From contig NZ_JAPUVO010000100.1 of assembly GCF_029255185.1 (NCBI RefSeq), positions 1 to 64,000 on the forward strand: a stretch of DNA of 64,000 nt. Direction: 5' to 3'. The stretch comes from Propionivibrio sp. (GTDB taxonomy: Bacteria > Pseudomonadota > Gammaproteobacteria > Burkholderiales > Rhodocyclaceae). The notes beneath the pieces were generated by a model. That model was not told where the DNA came from and made no database searches. It saw only the letters and a list, made by a program, of their open reading frames with translations. Below, in pieces: positions 17,269-25,436 of the stretch. How positions within the stretch are numbered: position 1 is the first letter of the stretch; every line of letters starts with the position of its first letter. The translations under genes and the position numbers were made by a program.

Positions 17269-18533
17269 GCATCTCCTGGCTCGCCGACAAGATCGAGCAG
17301 TGGCCGACAGCCAAGCTTGTGCCCTACGCCAGAAATGCGCGCACCCATTCCGATACGCAGGTGGCTCAGATCGCTGCGTCGATTGCGGAGTTCGGTTTCA
17401 CCAATCCAATTCTTGCGGGCAGCGATGGCGTGATCGTTGCCGGGCATGGCCGACTCGCCGCCGCCCAGAAGCTCGGCATCGAAACGGTACCGGTCGTGGT
17501 GCTTGACCACCTGACCCCAACCCAACGCCGGGCGCTGGTGATCGCTGACAACCGGATTGCCGAGAACGCGGGCTGGGACGAAGCGATGCTGCAGGTGGAA
17601 TTGGTCGCCTTGCAGGATGACGACTTCGATCTGACCCTGACCGGTTTCGACGCCGATGCCTTGTCTGATCTGCTTGCTGGCGGCGAGACGACTACCGAGG
17701 GTCAGACCGACGAGGACGCTGCCCCGGAGGTATCGGAGATCCCGGTTTCCCGACCGGGCGACGTCTGGATCTGCGGCGAGCATCGTGTGCTTTGCGGCGA
17801 TGCCACCGATGCCGATGCTTACGCCACGGTGCTGGGCGACGAGTTGGCCGGCATGGTTTTTACCGACCCGCCCTACAACGTGAACTACGCCAACAGCGCC
17901 AAGGACAAGATGCGCGGCAAGAACCGCGCGATCCTGAACGACAACCTCGGCGATGGCTTCTACGATTTTCTGCTGGCCGCGCTGACGCCAGCCTTGGCGC
18001 ACTGCCGGGGTGGCATCTACGTCGCGATGTCCTCCAGCGAACTCGACACCCTGCAATCCGCCTTCCGGGCTGCCGGTGGCCACTGGTCGACGTTCGTCAT
18101 CTGGGCCAAGAATACCTTCACCTTGGGGCGTGCCGACTACCAGCGCCAGTACGAGCCCATCCTCTACGGATGGCCGGAGGGTGGCGAGCGCCACTGGTGC
18201 GGTGACCGCGACCAGGGCGACGTCTGGCAGATCAAGAAGCCGCACAAGAACGATCTGCACCCAACCATGAAGCCGGTGGAACTGGTGGAACGGGCGATTC
18301 GCAATTCCAGTCGCCCGAGCGACGTGGTGCTCGACCCGTTTGGCGGATCCGGCAGCACGCTGATCGCCGCTGAGAAGTCGGGACGGCGGGCGCGGCTCAT
18401 CGAGCTCGACCCGAAGTACGTGGATGTGATCGTGCGCCGTTGGCAGGACTATGCCGGGGCGCAGGCCACCCGCTTGGCGGATGGCGTCGCCTTCGATCAG
18501 GCGGCGACTTCTTCTTCGATGATCTCGCAGTGA
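17265..18533 (+). CDS. ParB-domain/DNA methyltransferase fusion 2
   Basis: A 422-aa paralog of the preceding protein with the same plan: ParB-like residues LVPYARNARTHSDTQ and AGHGRLAAAQKL, then a methyltransferase with FTDPPYNVNYANSAKD and LDPFGGSGSTLIAA. The DPPY motif and the HPTMKPVELVERAIRNSSR block point to N6-adenine methylation. The two catalytic halves differ far more than the ParB halves, suggesting that they modify different sequences. Its 3' end overlaps a convergent gene by 37 bp. Confidence 0.9.
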   Translation: MSISWLADKIEQWPTAKLVPYARNARTHSDTQVAQIAASIAEFGFTNPILAGSDGVIVAGHGRLAAAQKLGIETVPVVVLDHLTPTQRRALVIADNRIAENAGWDEAMLQVELVALQDDDFDLTLTGFDADALSDLLAGGETTTEGQTDEDAAPEVSEIPVSRPGDVWICGEHRVLCGDATDADAYATVLGDELAGMVFTDPPYNVNYANSAKDKMRGKNRAILNDNLGDGFYDFLLAALTPALAHCRGGIYVAMSSSELDTLQSAFRAAGGHWSTFVIWAKNTFTLGRADYQRQYEPILYGWPEGGERHWCGDRDQGDVWQIKKPHKNDLHPTMKPVELVERAIRNSSRPSDVVLDPFGGSGSTLIAAEKSGRRARLIELDPKYVDVIVRRWQDYAGAQATRLADGVAFDQAATSSSMISQ

Positions 18534-18865
18534 ATCACAAAGCCCGTCAGGTAAGGCAGGCCGCGCGGGATGCCGTACTCTTTGCTGGTCTGGCGGCCAA
18601 TCGTCCAGTCCATCCAGCGGGTGACCGCCGCGTCGGCCGCTTGCTTGATGGCGTGGCCCCGGAGCATCTCGTTCAGAACATCGTCTGCAAAGTGCCGCCC
18701 GTGGCGGCTGTCGAGGAAGGCCCTGACCGATTCGAGGGGCTGGCAAGTGGCGTCCGAGATCGCGGTCATCGCGGTGGGCCAGGCGGCTTGGGCATCGTTG
18801 TTCATCGTGCCCCAAAAACCCCAGGCTTCGTTTTGGGTAGCGGGGATTTGCTTGGTGGTGGTCAT
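18497..18865 (-). CDS. Small leftward phage protein 1 (122 aa)
   Basis: ATG 18865 (MTTTKQIPATQNEAWGFWG) follows an AGGAGA site, with repeat R2 about 37 bp upstream. An in-frame ATG at 18952 would translate R2 itself and is less likely. The protein is helical, with RHGRHFADDVLNEMLRG and ends VIHCEIIEEEVAA. It resembles host-range/anti-restriction-linked small proteins on plasmids and phages, but no named family was recognised. The last 37 bp overlap the 3' end of the second methyltransferase on the other strand. Confidence 0.68.
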   Translation of the reverse strand: MTTTKQIPATQNEAWGFWGTMNNDAQAAWPTAMTAISDATCQPLESVRAFLDSRHGRHFADDVLNEMLRGHAIKQAADAAVTRWMDWTIGRQTSKEYGIPRGLPYLTGFVIHCEIIEEEVAA

Positions 18866-18901
18866 CGTTTTCTCCTTCGGGTTGATCGTTGCGACACCCG
18901 T

Positions 18902-18943
18902 ATGAACGCGCTGTTCGATTGAGAAGCCAAGCGCCTTCTGCAT
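18902..18943 (-). repeat. Bipartite leader repeat, copy R2
   Basis: On the minus strand CTTGGCTTC, six bases, GAA, CAGCGCGTTCAT, in the leader of the 122-aa gene. It shares additional upstream bases (CAGAAGGCG) with R4. Confidence 0.85.
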
Positions 18944-18948
18944 CTTTT

Positions 18949-19281
18949 TCAACCCTCGATGGCAATGCCGACGTAACGCCCGTATGCGCTGCCCGAGGGG
19001 TCGACGTACAGGGTCTTGCGATTCTCGGCTTTGACTTCGACGACGTGCCGTGTGGTCTGGTCTGGGTACCCGCCTTTGCCGGCCAGCCAGTCGCGGTCTT
19101 GCAGCAGCGTGCTGGAAAAGACATCGTACTCGGCGGAGGTCAATTCGCGGGTTTCGCTGATGATCACCGGCTCTGGACGTTCGTCGTAAGGTGTGGCCGC
19201 CAGCACCTCCTGCAGGTCGACGGGCTTGCGGGTGAAGCGGACACGGAGAAGGTTGGCGTGGTTGCTGATTTCGGTGGTCAT
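18949..19281 (-). CDS. Small leftward phage protein 2 (110 aa)
   Basis: ATG 19281 (MTTEISNHANLLRVRFTRKP) is preceded by AGGAGCAACCGCC. The protein is mostly beta/alpha mixed, with PVIISETRELTSAEYDVFS and a closing YVDPSGSAYGRYVGI. No known domain. Repeat R3 lies 35 bp upstream, so it belongs to the same control set as its neighbours. Confidence 0.68.
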   Translation of the reverse strand: MTTEISNHANLLRVRFTRKPVDLQEVLAATPYDERPEPVIISETRELTSAEYDVFSSTLLQDRDWLAGKGGYPDQTTRHVVEVKAENRKTLYVDPSGSAYGRYVGIAIEG

Positions 19282-19315
19282 GGCGGTTGCTCCTGGTCGC
19301 GTTGATGACGCTCGT

Positions 19316-19346
19316 ATGAACGCGCTGTTCAATCGGGAAGCCAAGC
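19316..19346 (-). repeat. Bipartite leader repeat, copy R3
   Basis: Same bipartite sequence, in the leader of the 110-aa gene. A TAG codon lies directly before the frame that would encode the conserved peptide, so here the element cannot be coding. Confidence 0.85.
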
Positions 19347-19400
19347 TATTTAGGAGATCGCTTCGGGGTGGCGTGGATATGCCGCCACCCCATCACGAAA

Positions 19401-19949
19401 TCAACTGACTCGGTAGATGCGCTCGCTGCCCTCGGGCTTTTCCGAGGTGATGGTGAGCCCGAGTTTCTTTTTGAATGCCCCGGCAAAGGTGCCGCGCACC
19501 GTGTGCGCCTGCCAGCCGGTGGTCGCGCAGATCTGGTTGATGGTGGCCCCCTCCGGGCGCTGCAGCATCTGGATCACGGCGGCCTGCTTGCTGTTCTCGC
19601 GGGTGCGGGGCTTGTTCTCGACACCGACCTTGAGCAGTTGCTTGGCCGCGTCCTGTTTTTCTTGCGACCAGTTGGCCTCTGCGGCCGACACGGCGGCCTC
19701 GACCTCGGGGTCGGGGTGGATGGTGGCCGGCGTCGGCCGGGCGCGCCCCAGGGCGTCGTAGCCCTCGGCGGCGACGAACCAGTCGGTGCTGTCGCGGGTG
19801 ATCAGGGCCTTGTTGAACAGGCCCTCCAGCACCTTGGTGCGGGCACCGCCCTTGATGTTGTCGGGAAACCACTCGATCTTGCCGCCGGTGTGCTCGATGG
19901 CGTAGGCGAGGATCGCGTGTTGGGCAGGGGTCAGTTGGATGGTGGTCAT
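19401..19949 (-). CDS. DUF3489 family protein
   Basis: A 182-aa protein. The N-terminal half carries LTPAQHAILAYAIEHTGGKIEWF, a helical module repeated in this family. The C-terminal half QAAVIQMLQRPEGATINQIC then TTGWQAHTVRGTFAGAF KKKLGL is the DUF3489 winged-HTH-like domain, usually taken as DNA-binding. ATG 19949 has an AAGGAG site. R4 lies 35 bp upstream. It is a candidate regulator for the other repeat-led genes. Confidence 0.85.
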   Translation of the reverse strand: MTTIQLTPAQHAILAYAIEHTGGKIEWFPDNIKGGARTKVLEGLFNKALITRDSTDWFVAAEGYDALGRARPTPATIHPDPEVEAAVSAAEANWSQEKQDAAKQLLKVGVENKPRTRENSKQAAVIQMLQRPEGATINQICATTGWQAHTVRGTFAGAFKKKLGLTITSEKPEGSERIYRVS

Positions 19950-19983
19950 TTGATGCTCCTTCGTGATGGTTGATGGTCTGGTC

Positions 19984-20023
19984 ATGAACGCGCTGTTCGC
20001 GAGTGAAGCCAAGCGCCTTCTGC
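19984..20023 (-). repeat. Bipartite leader repeat, copy R4
   Basis: Same bipartite sequence between the stop of the 62-aa gene and the start of the DUF3489 gene. No in-frame start codon precedes it. Confidence 0.85.
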
Positions 20024-20030
20024 TTCTTTC

Positions 20031-20219
20031 TCAGTCCTGCGTCGTGGCCTGCCGCCCTGCCTCGTAAGCGGCCAGCAGAGCGCTCTTGACGGCCCAGACG
20101 CTGACCTCGTGGAAGTCCAGCCGGTCACTGTGGCGGGTTTCCAGGGTTTCGATGAAGAGGTGATCCAGCGCGATCTGCTGCAGTTGCTGGTCGAGGTCTT
20201 TGGCGGCTTGCTTCGTCAT
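20031..20219 (-). CDS. Small leftward phage protein 3 (DUF6900-like, 62 aa)
   Basis: MTKQAAKDLDQQLQQIALDH opens a short helical protein with SDRLDFHEVSVWAVKSALLA, the pattern of DUF6900. An AAGGTGA site lies five bases before ATG 20219. It is the first gene of the leftward block, led by R5, and probably shares regulation with the DUF3489 gene. Its function is unknown. Confidence 0.7.
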   Translation of the reverse strand: MTKQAAKDLDQQLQQIALDHLFIETLETRHSDRLDFHEVSVWAVKSALLAAYEAGRQATTQD

Positions 20220-20254
20220 GTTTTTCACCTTGTGGCGTCGTTGATGGTGATGTC

Positions 20255-20286
20255 ATGAACGCGCTGTTCCAGAGAGAAGCCAAGCT
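20255..20286 (-). repeat. Bipartite leader repeat, copy R5
   Basis: Same bipartite sequence in front of the 62-aa gene. Here the conserved peptide frame is open: a 33-codon ORF runs from ATG 20326 to TGA 20225 on the minus strand, ending five bases before the 62-aa gene. The ORF start overlaps the terminase small-subunit start on the opposite strand, so R5 also marks the divergent boundary of the late genes. Confidence 0.82.
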
Positions 20287-20324
20287 GAATCTGAACGGGG
20301 CTGCACCAATGCTTGATGGAGATC

Positions 20325-20855
20325 ATGGGACTGTCGATTCGCGCCTATGCCCGGCACCGAGGGGTGTCGGACACCGCCGTGCACAAGGCCATTCGTGCCG
20401 GGCGGATTACGCCGGAGGCCGATGGCAGCATCGATCCGGACAAGGCCGACCGGGACTGGGCGAAGAATTCCGACACGCCCAAGGAGGGCACCAAGCGCCG
20501 GGCTGAGACGGTCGCGGTTAAGGAGCCTGCCGGCGAGCCAGTCGCTCCGGCATTGAATGCCGGTGGCACGTCGCTGCTGCAGGCCCGCACCGTCAACGAG
20601 GTGGTCAAGGCGCAGACCAACAAGGTGCGCCTTGCCCGCCTCAAGGGTGAACTGGTCGACCGGCCCCAGGCCATCGCCCACGTATTCAAGCTGGCGCGTT
20701 CTGAGCGCGATGCCTGGCTCAACTGGCCGGCACGCATTTCTGGGCAGATGGCATCGAAGCTCGGCGTCGATGCTCACACGCTGCACGTCGCACTGGAGAC
20801 CGCCGTGCGGGAACACTTACAGGAATTGGGTGACGTTCGCCCCCGGGTGGATTGA
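20325..20855 (+). CDS. Terminase small subunit (Nu1-like)
   Basis: A 176-aa protein. LSIRAYARHRGVSDTAVHKA is an HTH for recognising the packaging site, GSIDPDKADRDW completes the Nu1-like N-terminal domain, and RTVNEVVKAQTNKVRLARLK is the helix that contacts the large subunit. ATG 20325 has GGAG at the right spacing; earlier ATG and TTG codons are weaker. Its stop overlaps the large-subunit start. Confidence 0.82.
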   Translation: MGLSIRAYARHRGVSDTAVHKAIRAGRITPEADGSIDPDKADRDWAKNSDTPKEGTKRRAETVAVKEPAGEPVAPALNAGGTSLLQARTVNEVVKAQTNKVRLARLKGELVDRPQAIAHVFKLARSERDAWLNWPARISGQMASKLGVDAHTLHVALETAVREHLQELGDVRPRVD

Positions 20856-22819
20856 TGCTGGATGCGGATTACGAAGGCGGGATCGACATCGAACGCGCCT
20901 GGCGCGAAGGACTGACGCCCGATCCGCTGCTGACGGTGTCCGAGTGGTCGGATCGCCACCGGATGCTATCCAGCAAGGCATCCGCCGAGCCGGGCCGTTG
21001 GCGCACCAGCCGCACACCGTACCTGAAGGCGATCATGGATTGCCTGTCGCCGATGTCGGCGGTCGAGCGGATCGTGTTCATGAAGGCGGCGCAGCTGGGC
21101 GCGACCGAGATGGGCAACAACTGGATCGGGTACGTGATCCATCACGCGCCCGGGCCGATGATGGCCGTGTCGCCCACGGTGGAAATGGCGAAGCGCAATT
21201 CCAAGCAGCGGATCGACCCGCTGATCGAGGAATCGCCGGTGCTGGCTGAACTGATTGCGCCGGCTCGCAGTCGCGATGCCGGCAACACGATCCTGGCGAA
21301 GGAGTTTCGCGGCGGCGTGCTGGTGATGACGGGCGCGAACAGCGCGGTCGGCCTACGCTCGATGCCGGTGCGCTACCTGTTCCTGGACGAGGTCGATGGT
21401 TACCCGAGCGACGTCGATGGCGAAGGCGATGCAATTTCGCTGGCCGAGGCGCGCACTCGCACCTTTGCCCGCCGCAAGATATTCATCGTCTCGACGCCGA
21501 CGATTGCCGGTGCCAGCAGTATTGAACGGGAGTTTGACGCCAGTGACCAGCGCCGCTATTTCCTGCCGTGCCCGCATTGCGCGCACCGGCAGTGGCTACG
21601 CTTCGAACAGTTGCGATGGGAGAAGGGGCAGCCCGACACGGCGGCCTATGTGTGCGAGTCCTGCGACACGGCCATTGCCGAGCAGCACAAGACCTGGATG
21701 CTGGAGCACGGTGAGTGGCGTGCACTGGTGCCGGAGAACGGGGTCAAGACGGCAGGGTTTCATCTTTCCTCGCTGTACAGCCCGGTGGGTTGGCGCAGTT
21801 GGCGGGAAATTGCCGCCGCGTGGGAGTCTGCCGTGAACAAGGAATCCGGATCGGCGGCCGCCATCAAGACCTTCAAGAACACCGAGTTGGGCGAGACCTG
21901 GGTCGAGGAAGGCGAAGCCCCCGACTGGCAGCGGCTCATCGAACGGCGCGAAGACTATCCGGTTGGGCGCATCCCTTCCGGCGGTCTGCTGCTGGTCGGT
22001 GGTGCCGACGTGCAGAAGGATCGCATCGAGGCCTCGATCTGGGCATTCGGGCGAGGCAAAGAGTCCTGGCTCGTCGAGCACCGCGTGCTGATGGGCGACA
22101 CCGCCCGCGATGCTGTGTGGAAACGCCTCGGCGAGCTGATCGCCGAAACGTGGTCGCACGAGTCAGGTGCGCAATTGCCGCTCGCCCGGTTCGCCCTGGA
22201 CACCGGCTTCGCCACGCAGGAGGCCTACACCTTCGTGCGGCTGGTACGCGATCCCCGCGTGATGGCGGTCAAGGGTGTGCCCAAAGGTGCGGCCCTGGTC
22301 GGCACGCCGACGGCGGTCGATCTCTCGCAAGGCGGGAAGAAGCTGCGCCGGGGCATCAAGGTGTTCTCGGTCGCGGTCGGCATCGCCAAGCTGGAGTTCT
22401 ACAACAACCTGCGCAAGAGCGCCGACGTCCTGGAGGACGGTGTCACCCTGCGTTACCCGACCGGCTTCGTGCATCTGCCCAAGGTCGATGCCGAATTCGT
22501 GCAGCAACTTTGCGCCGAGCAGCTGGTCACCCGCCGCGACCGCAACGGCTTCGCCATCCGCGAGTGGCAGAAGATGCGCGAGCGCAACGAGGCTCTGGAC
22601 TGCTACGTGTATGCACGGGCAGCGGCCAGCACCGCCGGCCTCGACCGCTTCGAGGAGCGGCACTGGCGGGAGCTGGAACGACAGATTGGATTGCCACCGC
22701 CCGGCGATCCCGATCCGCTAATCGAACACCCCACTGAGGCCACCCAACGCGGTGGCCTCGCTGTTTCTGGAACCCCGAGAACGGGCCGGCGCGTCATCCG
22801 CAGTCGCTGGTTCAGCTAA
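20855..22819 (+). CDS. Terminase large subunit (lambda GpA-type)
   Basis: A 654-aa packaging ATPase-nuclease. FMKAAQLGATE (near residue 80) is the adenine/Walker A region, FLDEVDGYPSD at about 175 the Walker B acid pair, and a PCPHC...CESC zinc ribbon follows at about 235-272, as in the GpA family. The C-terminal half carries the nuclease acids (GGADVQKDRIEA). An unusual GAGGCCACC/GGTGGCCTC stem lies inside its last codons (22736-22759). It starts at ATG 20855, overlapping the preceding stop by one base. Confidence 0.95.
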   Translation: MLDADYEGGIDIERAWREGLTPDPLLTVSEWSDRHRMLSSKASAEPGRWRTSRTPYLKAIMDCLSPMSAVERIVFMKAAQLGATEMGNNWIGYVIHHAPGPMMAVSPTVEMAKRNSKQRIDPLIEESPVLAELIAPARSRDAGNTILAKEFRGGVLVMTGANSAVGLRSMPVRYLFLDEVDGYPSDVDGEGDAISLAEARTRTFARRKIFIVSTPTIAGASSIEREFDASDQRRYFLPCPHCAHRQWLRFEQLRWEKGQPDTAAYVCESCDTAIAEQHKTWMLEHGEWRALVPENGVKTAGFHLSSLYSPVGWRSWREIAAAWESAVNKESGSAAAIKTFKNTELGETWVEEGEAPDWQRLIERREDYPVGRIPSGGLLLVGGADVQKDRIEASIWAFGRGKESWLVEHRVLMGDTARDAVWKRLGELIAETWSHESGAQLPLARFALDTGFATQEAYTFVRLVRDPRVMAVKGVPKGAALVGTPTAVDLSQGGKKLRRGIKVFSVAVGIAKLEFYNNLRKSADVLEDGVTLRYPTGFVHLPKVDAEFVQQLCAEQLVTRRDRNGFAIREWQKMRERNEALDCYVYARAAASTAGLDRFEERHWRELERQIGLPPPGDPDPLIEHPTEATQRGGLAVSGTPRTGRRVIRSRWFS

Positions 22820-22843
22820 TCACCACCACTGGAGAACCCCACC

Positions 22844-23335
22844 ATGAGCCTGCAAACCCAACTCAACAGCTTCGTCCTGCGCGTCGCCGAGGAATTCAAC
22901 ACCGTCAAGGGACGAACGGGCACGCTGACGGCACTGACCACCACCGACAAGTCGAGCCTGGTGGCGGCGATCAACGAACTGAAGGCCGCGATCATCACGG
23001 CGGTGGCCATCGACGACCTGACGGTTGCCACGACCAGCACCTACTCCTCGTCGAAAATCGTCTCGGTGCTCGATGCCCTCAAGGCCGACATCTTGGGCGG
23101 TGCCGACCCGGCCTACGACACCCTGCTGGAACTCCAGCAGGCGCTGCAGAACGACCAGACCGGCATCGCCGCGCTCACGGCCGCCATCGACAAGCGCGTG
23201 CGCTTCGATGCCGCGCAGACCCTGACCGTTCCCGAGCAGACGCAAGCCCGAGACAACATCGGTGCGGTCGCCGCCACCGACATTGGCGATACCACCACCG
23301 ACTTCGTAGCGATCTTCAACGCCGCCCTGGTGTAA
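22844..23335 (+). CDS. Tail-fibre-stalk-like phage protein
   Basis: A 163-aa protein. SSLVAAINELKAAI and ELQQALQNDQTGIAALTAAI form helical/coiled-coil segments, and DNIGAVAATDIGDT resembles the repeat used in phage tail-fibre stalks. A GGAG site lies ahead of ATG 22844. It is followed by a second fibre-like gene. Its position between terminase and the connector gene is unusual for lambda-type phages, in which fibres map at the right end of the late genes. Confidence 0.6.
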   Translation: MSLQTQLNSFVLRVAEEFNTVKGRTGTLTALTTTDKSSLVAAINELKAAIITAVAIDDLTVATTSTYSSSKIVSVLDALKADILGGADPAYDTLLELQQALQNDQTGIAALTAAIDKRVRFDAAQTLTVPEQTQARDNIGAVAATDIGDTTTDFVAIFNAALV

Positions 23336-23338
23336 GTG

Positions 23339-23731
23339 ATGAGCCTCGTCGCCCAACTGTCGGCGCTCGCCACCCGCATCGGCACCGAGATCAAGGGGCT
23401 GATCCGTCCCGACCATCCCGGACTCGCCCGCGCCTGGGTGAATTTCGGCTACGTGGGCGGGGCGATCCAGCTTCGCGCCGCCTACAACGTCGCCTCGGTG
23501 ACCCGGCTCGGGACAGGCCGCTACCGCATCGACTTCGAAACGCCGTTTCCCGATGCCAAGTACTGCTGGGTCGCTACGGGCAGGAGCAACACCGCGACGG
23601 GAACCATCCGTTTCGCTGCGGCCCGGGGAACCACTGATGGTAAGACCGCCGATTACCTCGAACTGGTCTGCACCAGTTCGGCGGCGTCGCTGGCCGACAC
23701 GCCAGAGATCAGCCTGGTGGTCTATCGATGA
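23339..23731 (+). CDS. Tail-fibre C-terminal-domain-like phage protein
   Basis: A 130-aa protein. ARAWVNFGYVGGAIQLRAAY then NVASVTRLGTGRYRIDFETPFPDA is the pattern of the knob domain that closes many phage tail fibres. An ATG at 23339 follows the previous stop by three bases. It probably completes the fibre encoded with the gene before it, or is a free-standing head decoration derived from it. Confidence 0.62.
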   Translation: MSLVAQLSALATRIGTEIKGLIRPDHPGLARAWVNFGYVGGAIQLRAAYNVASVTRLGTGRYRIDFETPFPDAKYCWVATGRSNTATGTIRFAAARGTTDGKTADYLELVCTSSAASLADTPEISLVVYR

Positions 23732-23958
23732 GCACGCCGACCTACACCGAGGTGCAGTTGCAGGCCCTGCGTGATGCGCTGGCCAAGGGCGAGAAGCGCG
23801 TGACCTTCGGCGACAAGACCGTCGAGTACCGCACCGTCGAGGAACTGAAGCAGGCCATCGCCGAGGTCGAAGCCGCGATGCACAAGGATGCCGTGGCCAC
23901 CGGCCTGTATCCGCGTGCACCGCGCCAGATTCGGGTGACTACCGGAAAGGGCTTCTGA
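23728..23958 (+). CDS. gpW-like head-tail connector protein
   Basis: A 76-aa protein. LQALRDALAKGEKRVTFGDK then TVEYRTVEELKQAIAEVEAA matches the helix-beta hairpin-helix fold of lambda gpW, and the tail is basic and flexible. Size and place before the portal gene agree with lambda order. It would plug the portal and start tail attachment. It overlaps both neighbours by 1-4 nt. Confidence 0.85.
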   Translation: MSTPTYTEVQLQALRDALAKGEKRVTFGDKTVEYRTVEELKQAIAEVEAAMHKDAVATGLYPRAPRQIRVTTGKGF

Positions 23959-25433
23959 TGGGCTGGTTCGGAACCATCAAACGCCGGGTCTTCGGCGGTA
24001 CGCCCACCTACGACGGTGCAGGCTTCGGTCGGCGCACGCTCGCCTGGACGGTAGCCAACCCCGGTGCGGTGGCGGCACTCGCCTACACGCAGGAACAGCT
24101 TCGCGCCAAGAGCCGCGACCTCGTGCGGCGCAATGCCTGGGCGGCTGCCGGCATCGAGGCCTTCGTCGCCAACGCCATCGGTACCGGCATCAAGCCGCAG
24201 AGCATGGTGGAAGATGCTGCCCAACGCGAAGCCATCCAGCGTTTGTGGTGGGACTGGTGCGAGGGCGCCGATGCAGCGGGCCTCACCGATTTCTACGGGC
24301 TGCAGTCGCTTGCCTGCCGGGCCATGCTGGAGGGAGGCGAGGCGATCGTGCGACTGCGCTGGCGGCGTCCCGAGGACGGGCTGCCGGTAGCACTCCAAAT
24401 TCAGGTGCTGGAGGCCGAGCACCTGCCGCTGGCGATGAACCGGGAGCTCGCCAACGGGAACGTCATCCGCGCCGGCATCGAGTTCGACCGGCTCGGACGA
24501 CGTGTGGCTTACCACCTCTATCGTTCGCATCCGAACGACGGAAGCCTCGGCCCCATGTCGGGGGCCGGCGGTGTCGAAACGGTTCGTGTGCCGGCCGAGG
24601 AAGTCGTCCATCTCTTCCGTCCGCTGCGGCCCGGGCAGATACGGGGTGAGCCATGGCTCGCCCGCGCCTTGGTGAAGCTGAACGAGCTCGACCAGTACGA
24701 CGATGCTGAACTGGTGCGCAAGAAGACCGCCGCGATGTTCGCGGGCTTCATCACCCGACTCGCCCCCGAGGACAACTTGATGGGCGAGGGACTGGCCGAC
24801 GCCAATGGCGTGGCCCTGGCCGGACTGGAGCCCGGCACGTTGCAGATTCTGGAGCCGGGCGAGGACATTAAGTTCTCGGCCCCGGCCGATGTCGGCAGTT
24901 CCTACGCCGAGTTCATGCGCCAGCAGTTCCGGGCAGTGGCGGCCGCCATGGGCATCACCTACGAGATGCTGACCGGCGATCTCACTCAGGTGAACTACTC
25001 CTCGATCCGCGCCGGCCTACTGGAGTTCCGCCGTCGCTGTGAAGTGATCCAGCACGGCGTGATCGTCCATCAGCTGTGCCGGCCGATCTGGCGGGCCTGG
25101 ATGGACCAGGCGGTGCTCGAAGGTTCGCTCGTGCTCCCTGGTTACAGCCGCCGTCGGCGTGAGTACCAAGTCGCCAAGTGGATTCCGCAGGGCTGGCAGT
25201 GGGTCGACCCGCAGAAGGAATTCAACGCCATGAAGCTCGCCATCCGGGCGGGCCTCACCAGCCGTTCGGAGGCGATCTCGGCCTACGGCTACGACGCCGA
25301 GGATGTCGATCGGGAGATCGCGACTGATAACGCCCGTGCCGATGCATTGGGCCTCGTCTTCGATTCCGATCCACGGCACGACCAGGCACCGGCGGTCGCG
25401 CCGCCTCCACAAACCGAACAAACAACGGAGTAA
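23958..25433 (+). CDS. Portal protein (lambda family)
   Basis: A 491-aa portal. RSRDLVRRNAWAAAGIEAFV type N-terminus (LRAKSRDLVRRN), QVLEAEHLP and AFSYA-like QFRAVAAAMGITYEMLTGD block are characteristic of lambda/HK022-type portals. It forms the 12-subunit ring through which DNA enters and leaves the head. The length fits the family. The gpW gene stop overlaps its ATG. Confidence 0.95.
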   Translation: MGWFGTIKRRVFGGTPTYDGAGFGRRTLAWTVANPGAVAALAYTQEQLRAKSRDLVRRNAWAAAGIEAFVANAIGTGIKPQSMVEDAAQREAIQRLWWDWCEGADAAGLTDFYGLQSLACRAMLEGGEAIVRLRWRRPEDGLPVALQIQVLEAEHLPLAMNRELANGNVIRAGIEFDRLGRRVAYHLYRSHPNDGSLGPMSGAGGVETVRVPAEEVVHLFRPLRPGQIRGEPWLARALVKLNELDQYDDAELVRKKTAAMFAGFITRLAPEDNLMGEGLADANGVALAGLEPGTLQILEPGEDIKFSAPADVGSSYAEFMRQQFRAVAAAMGITYEMLTGDLTQVNYSSIRAGLLEFRRRCEVIQHGVIVHQLCRPIWRAWMDQAVLEGSLVLPGYSRRRREYQVAKWIPQGWQWVDPQKEFNAMKLAIRAGLTSRSEAISAYGYDAEDVDREIATDNARADALGLVFDSDPRHDQAPAVAPPPQTEQTTE

Positions 25434-25436
25434 TTC

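Noticed and set aside
17037-19124. A 695-codon ORF on the minus strand across the methyltransferase genes
   Set aside because: It runs antisense to two strongly supported methyltransferases and carries no recognisable domain; it is a GC-rich shadow frame.
18902-20286. The repeated leader element as a CRISPR array
   Set aside because: Copies are separated by genes with unequal spacing (about 270 to 670 bp) and one is 15 kb away, and the repeat is itself bipartite with a variable centre.
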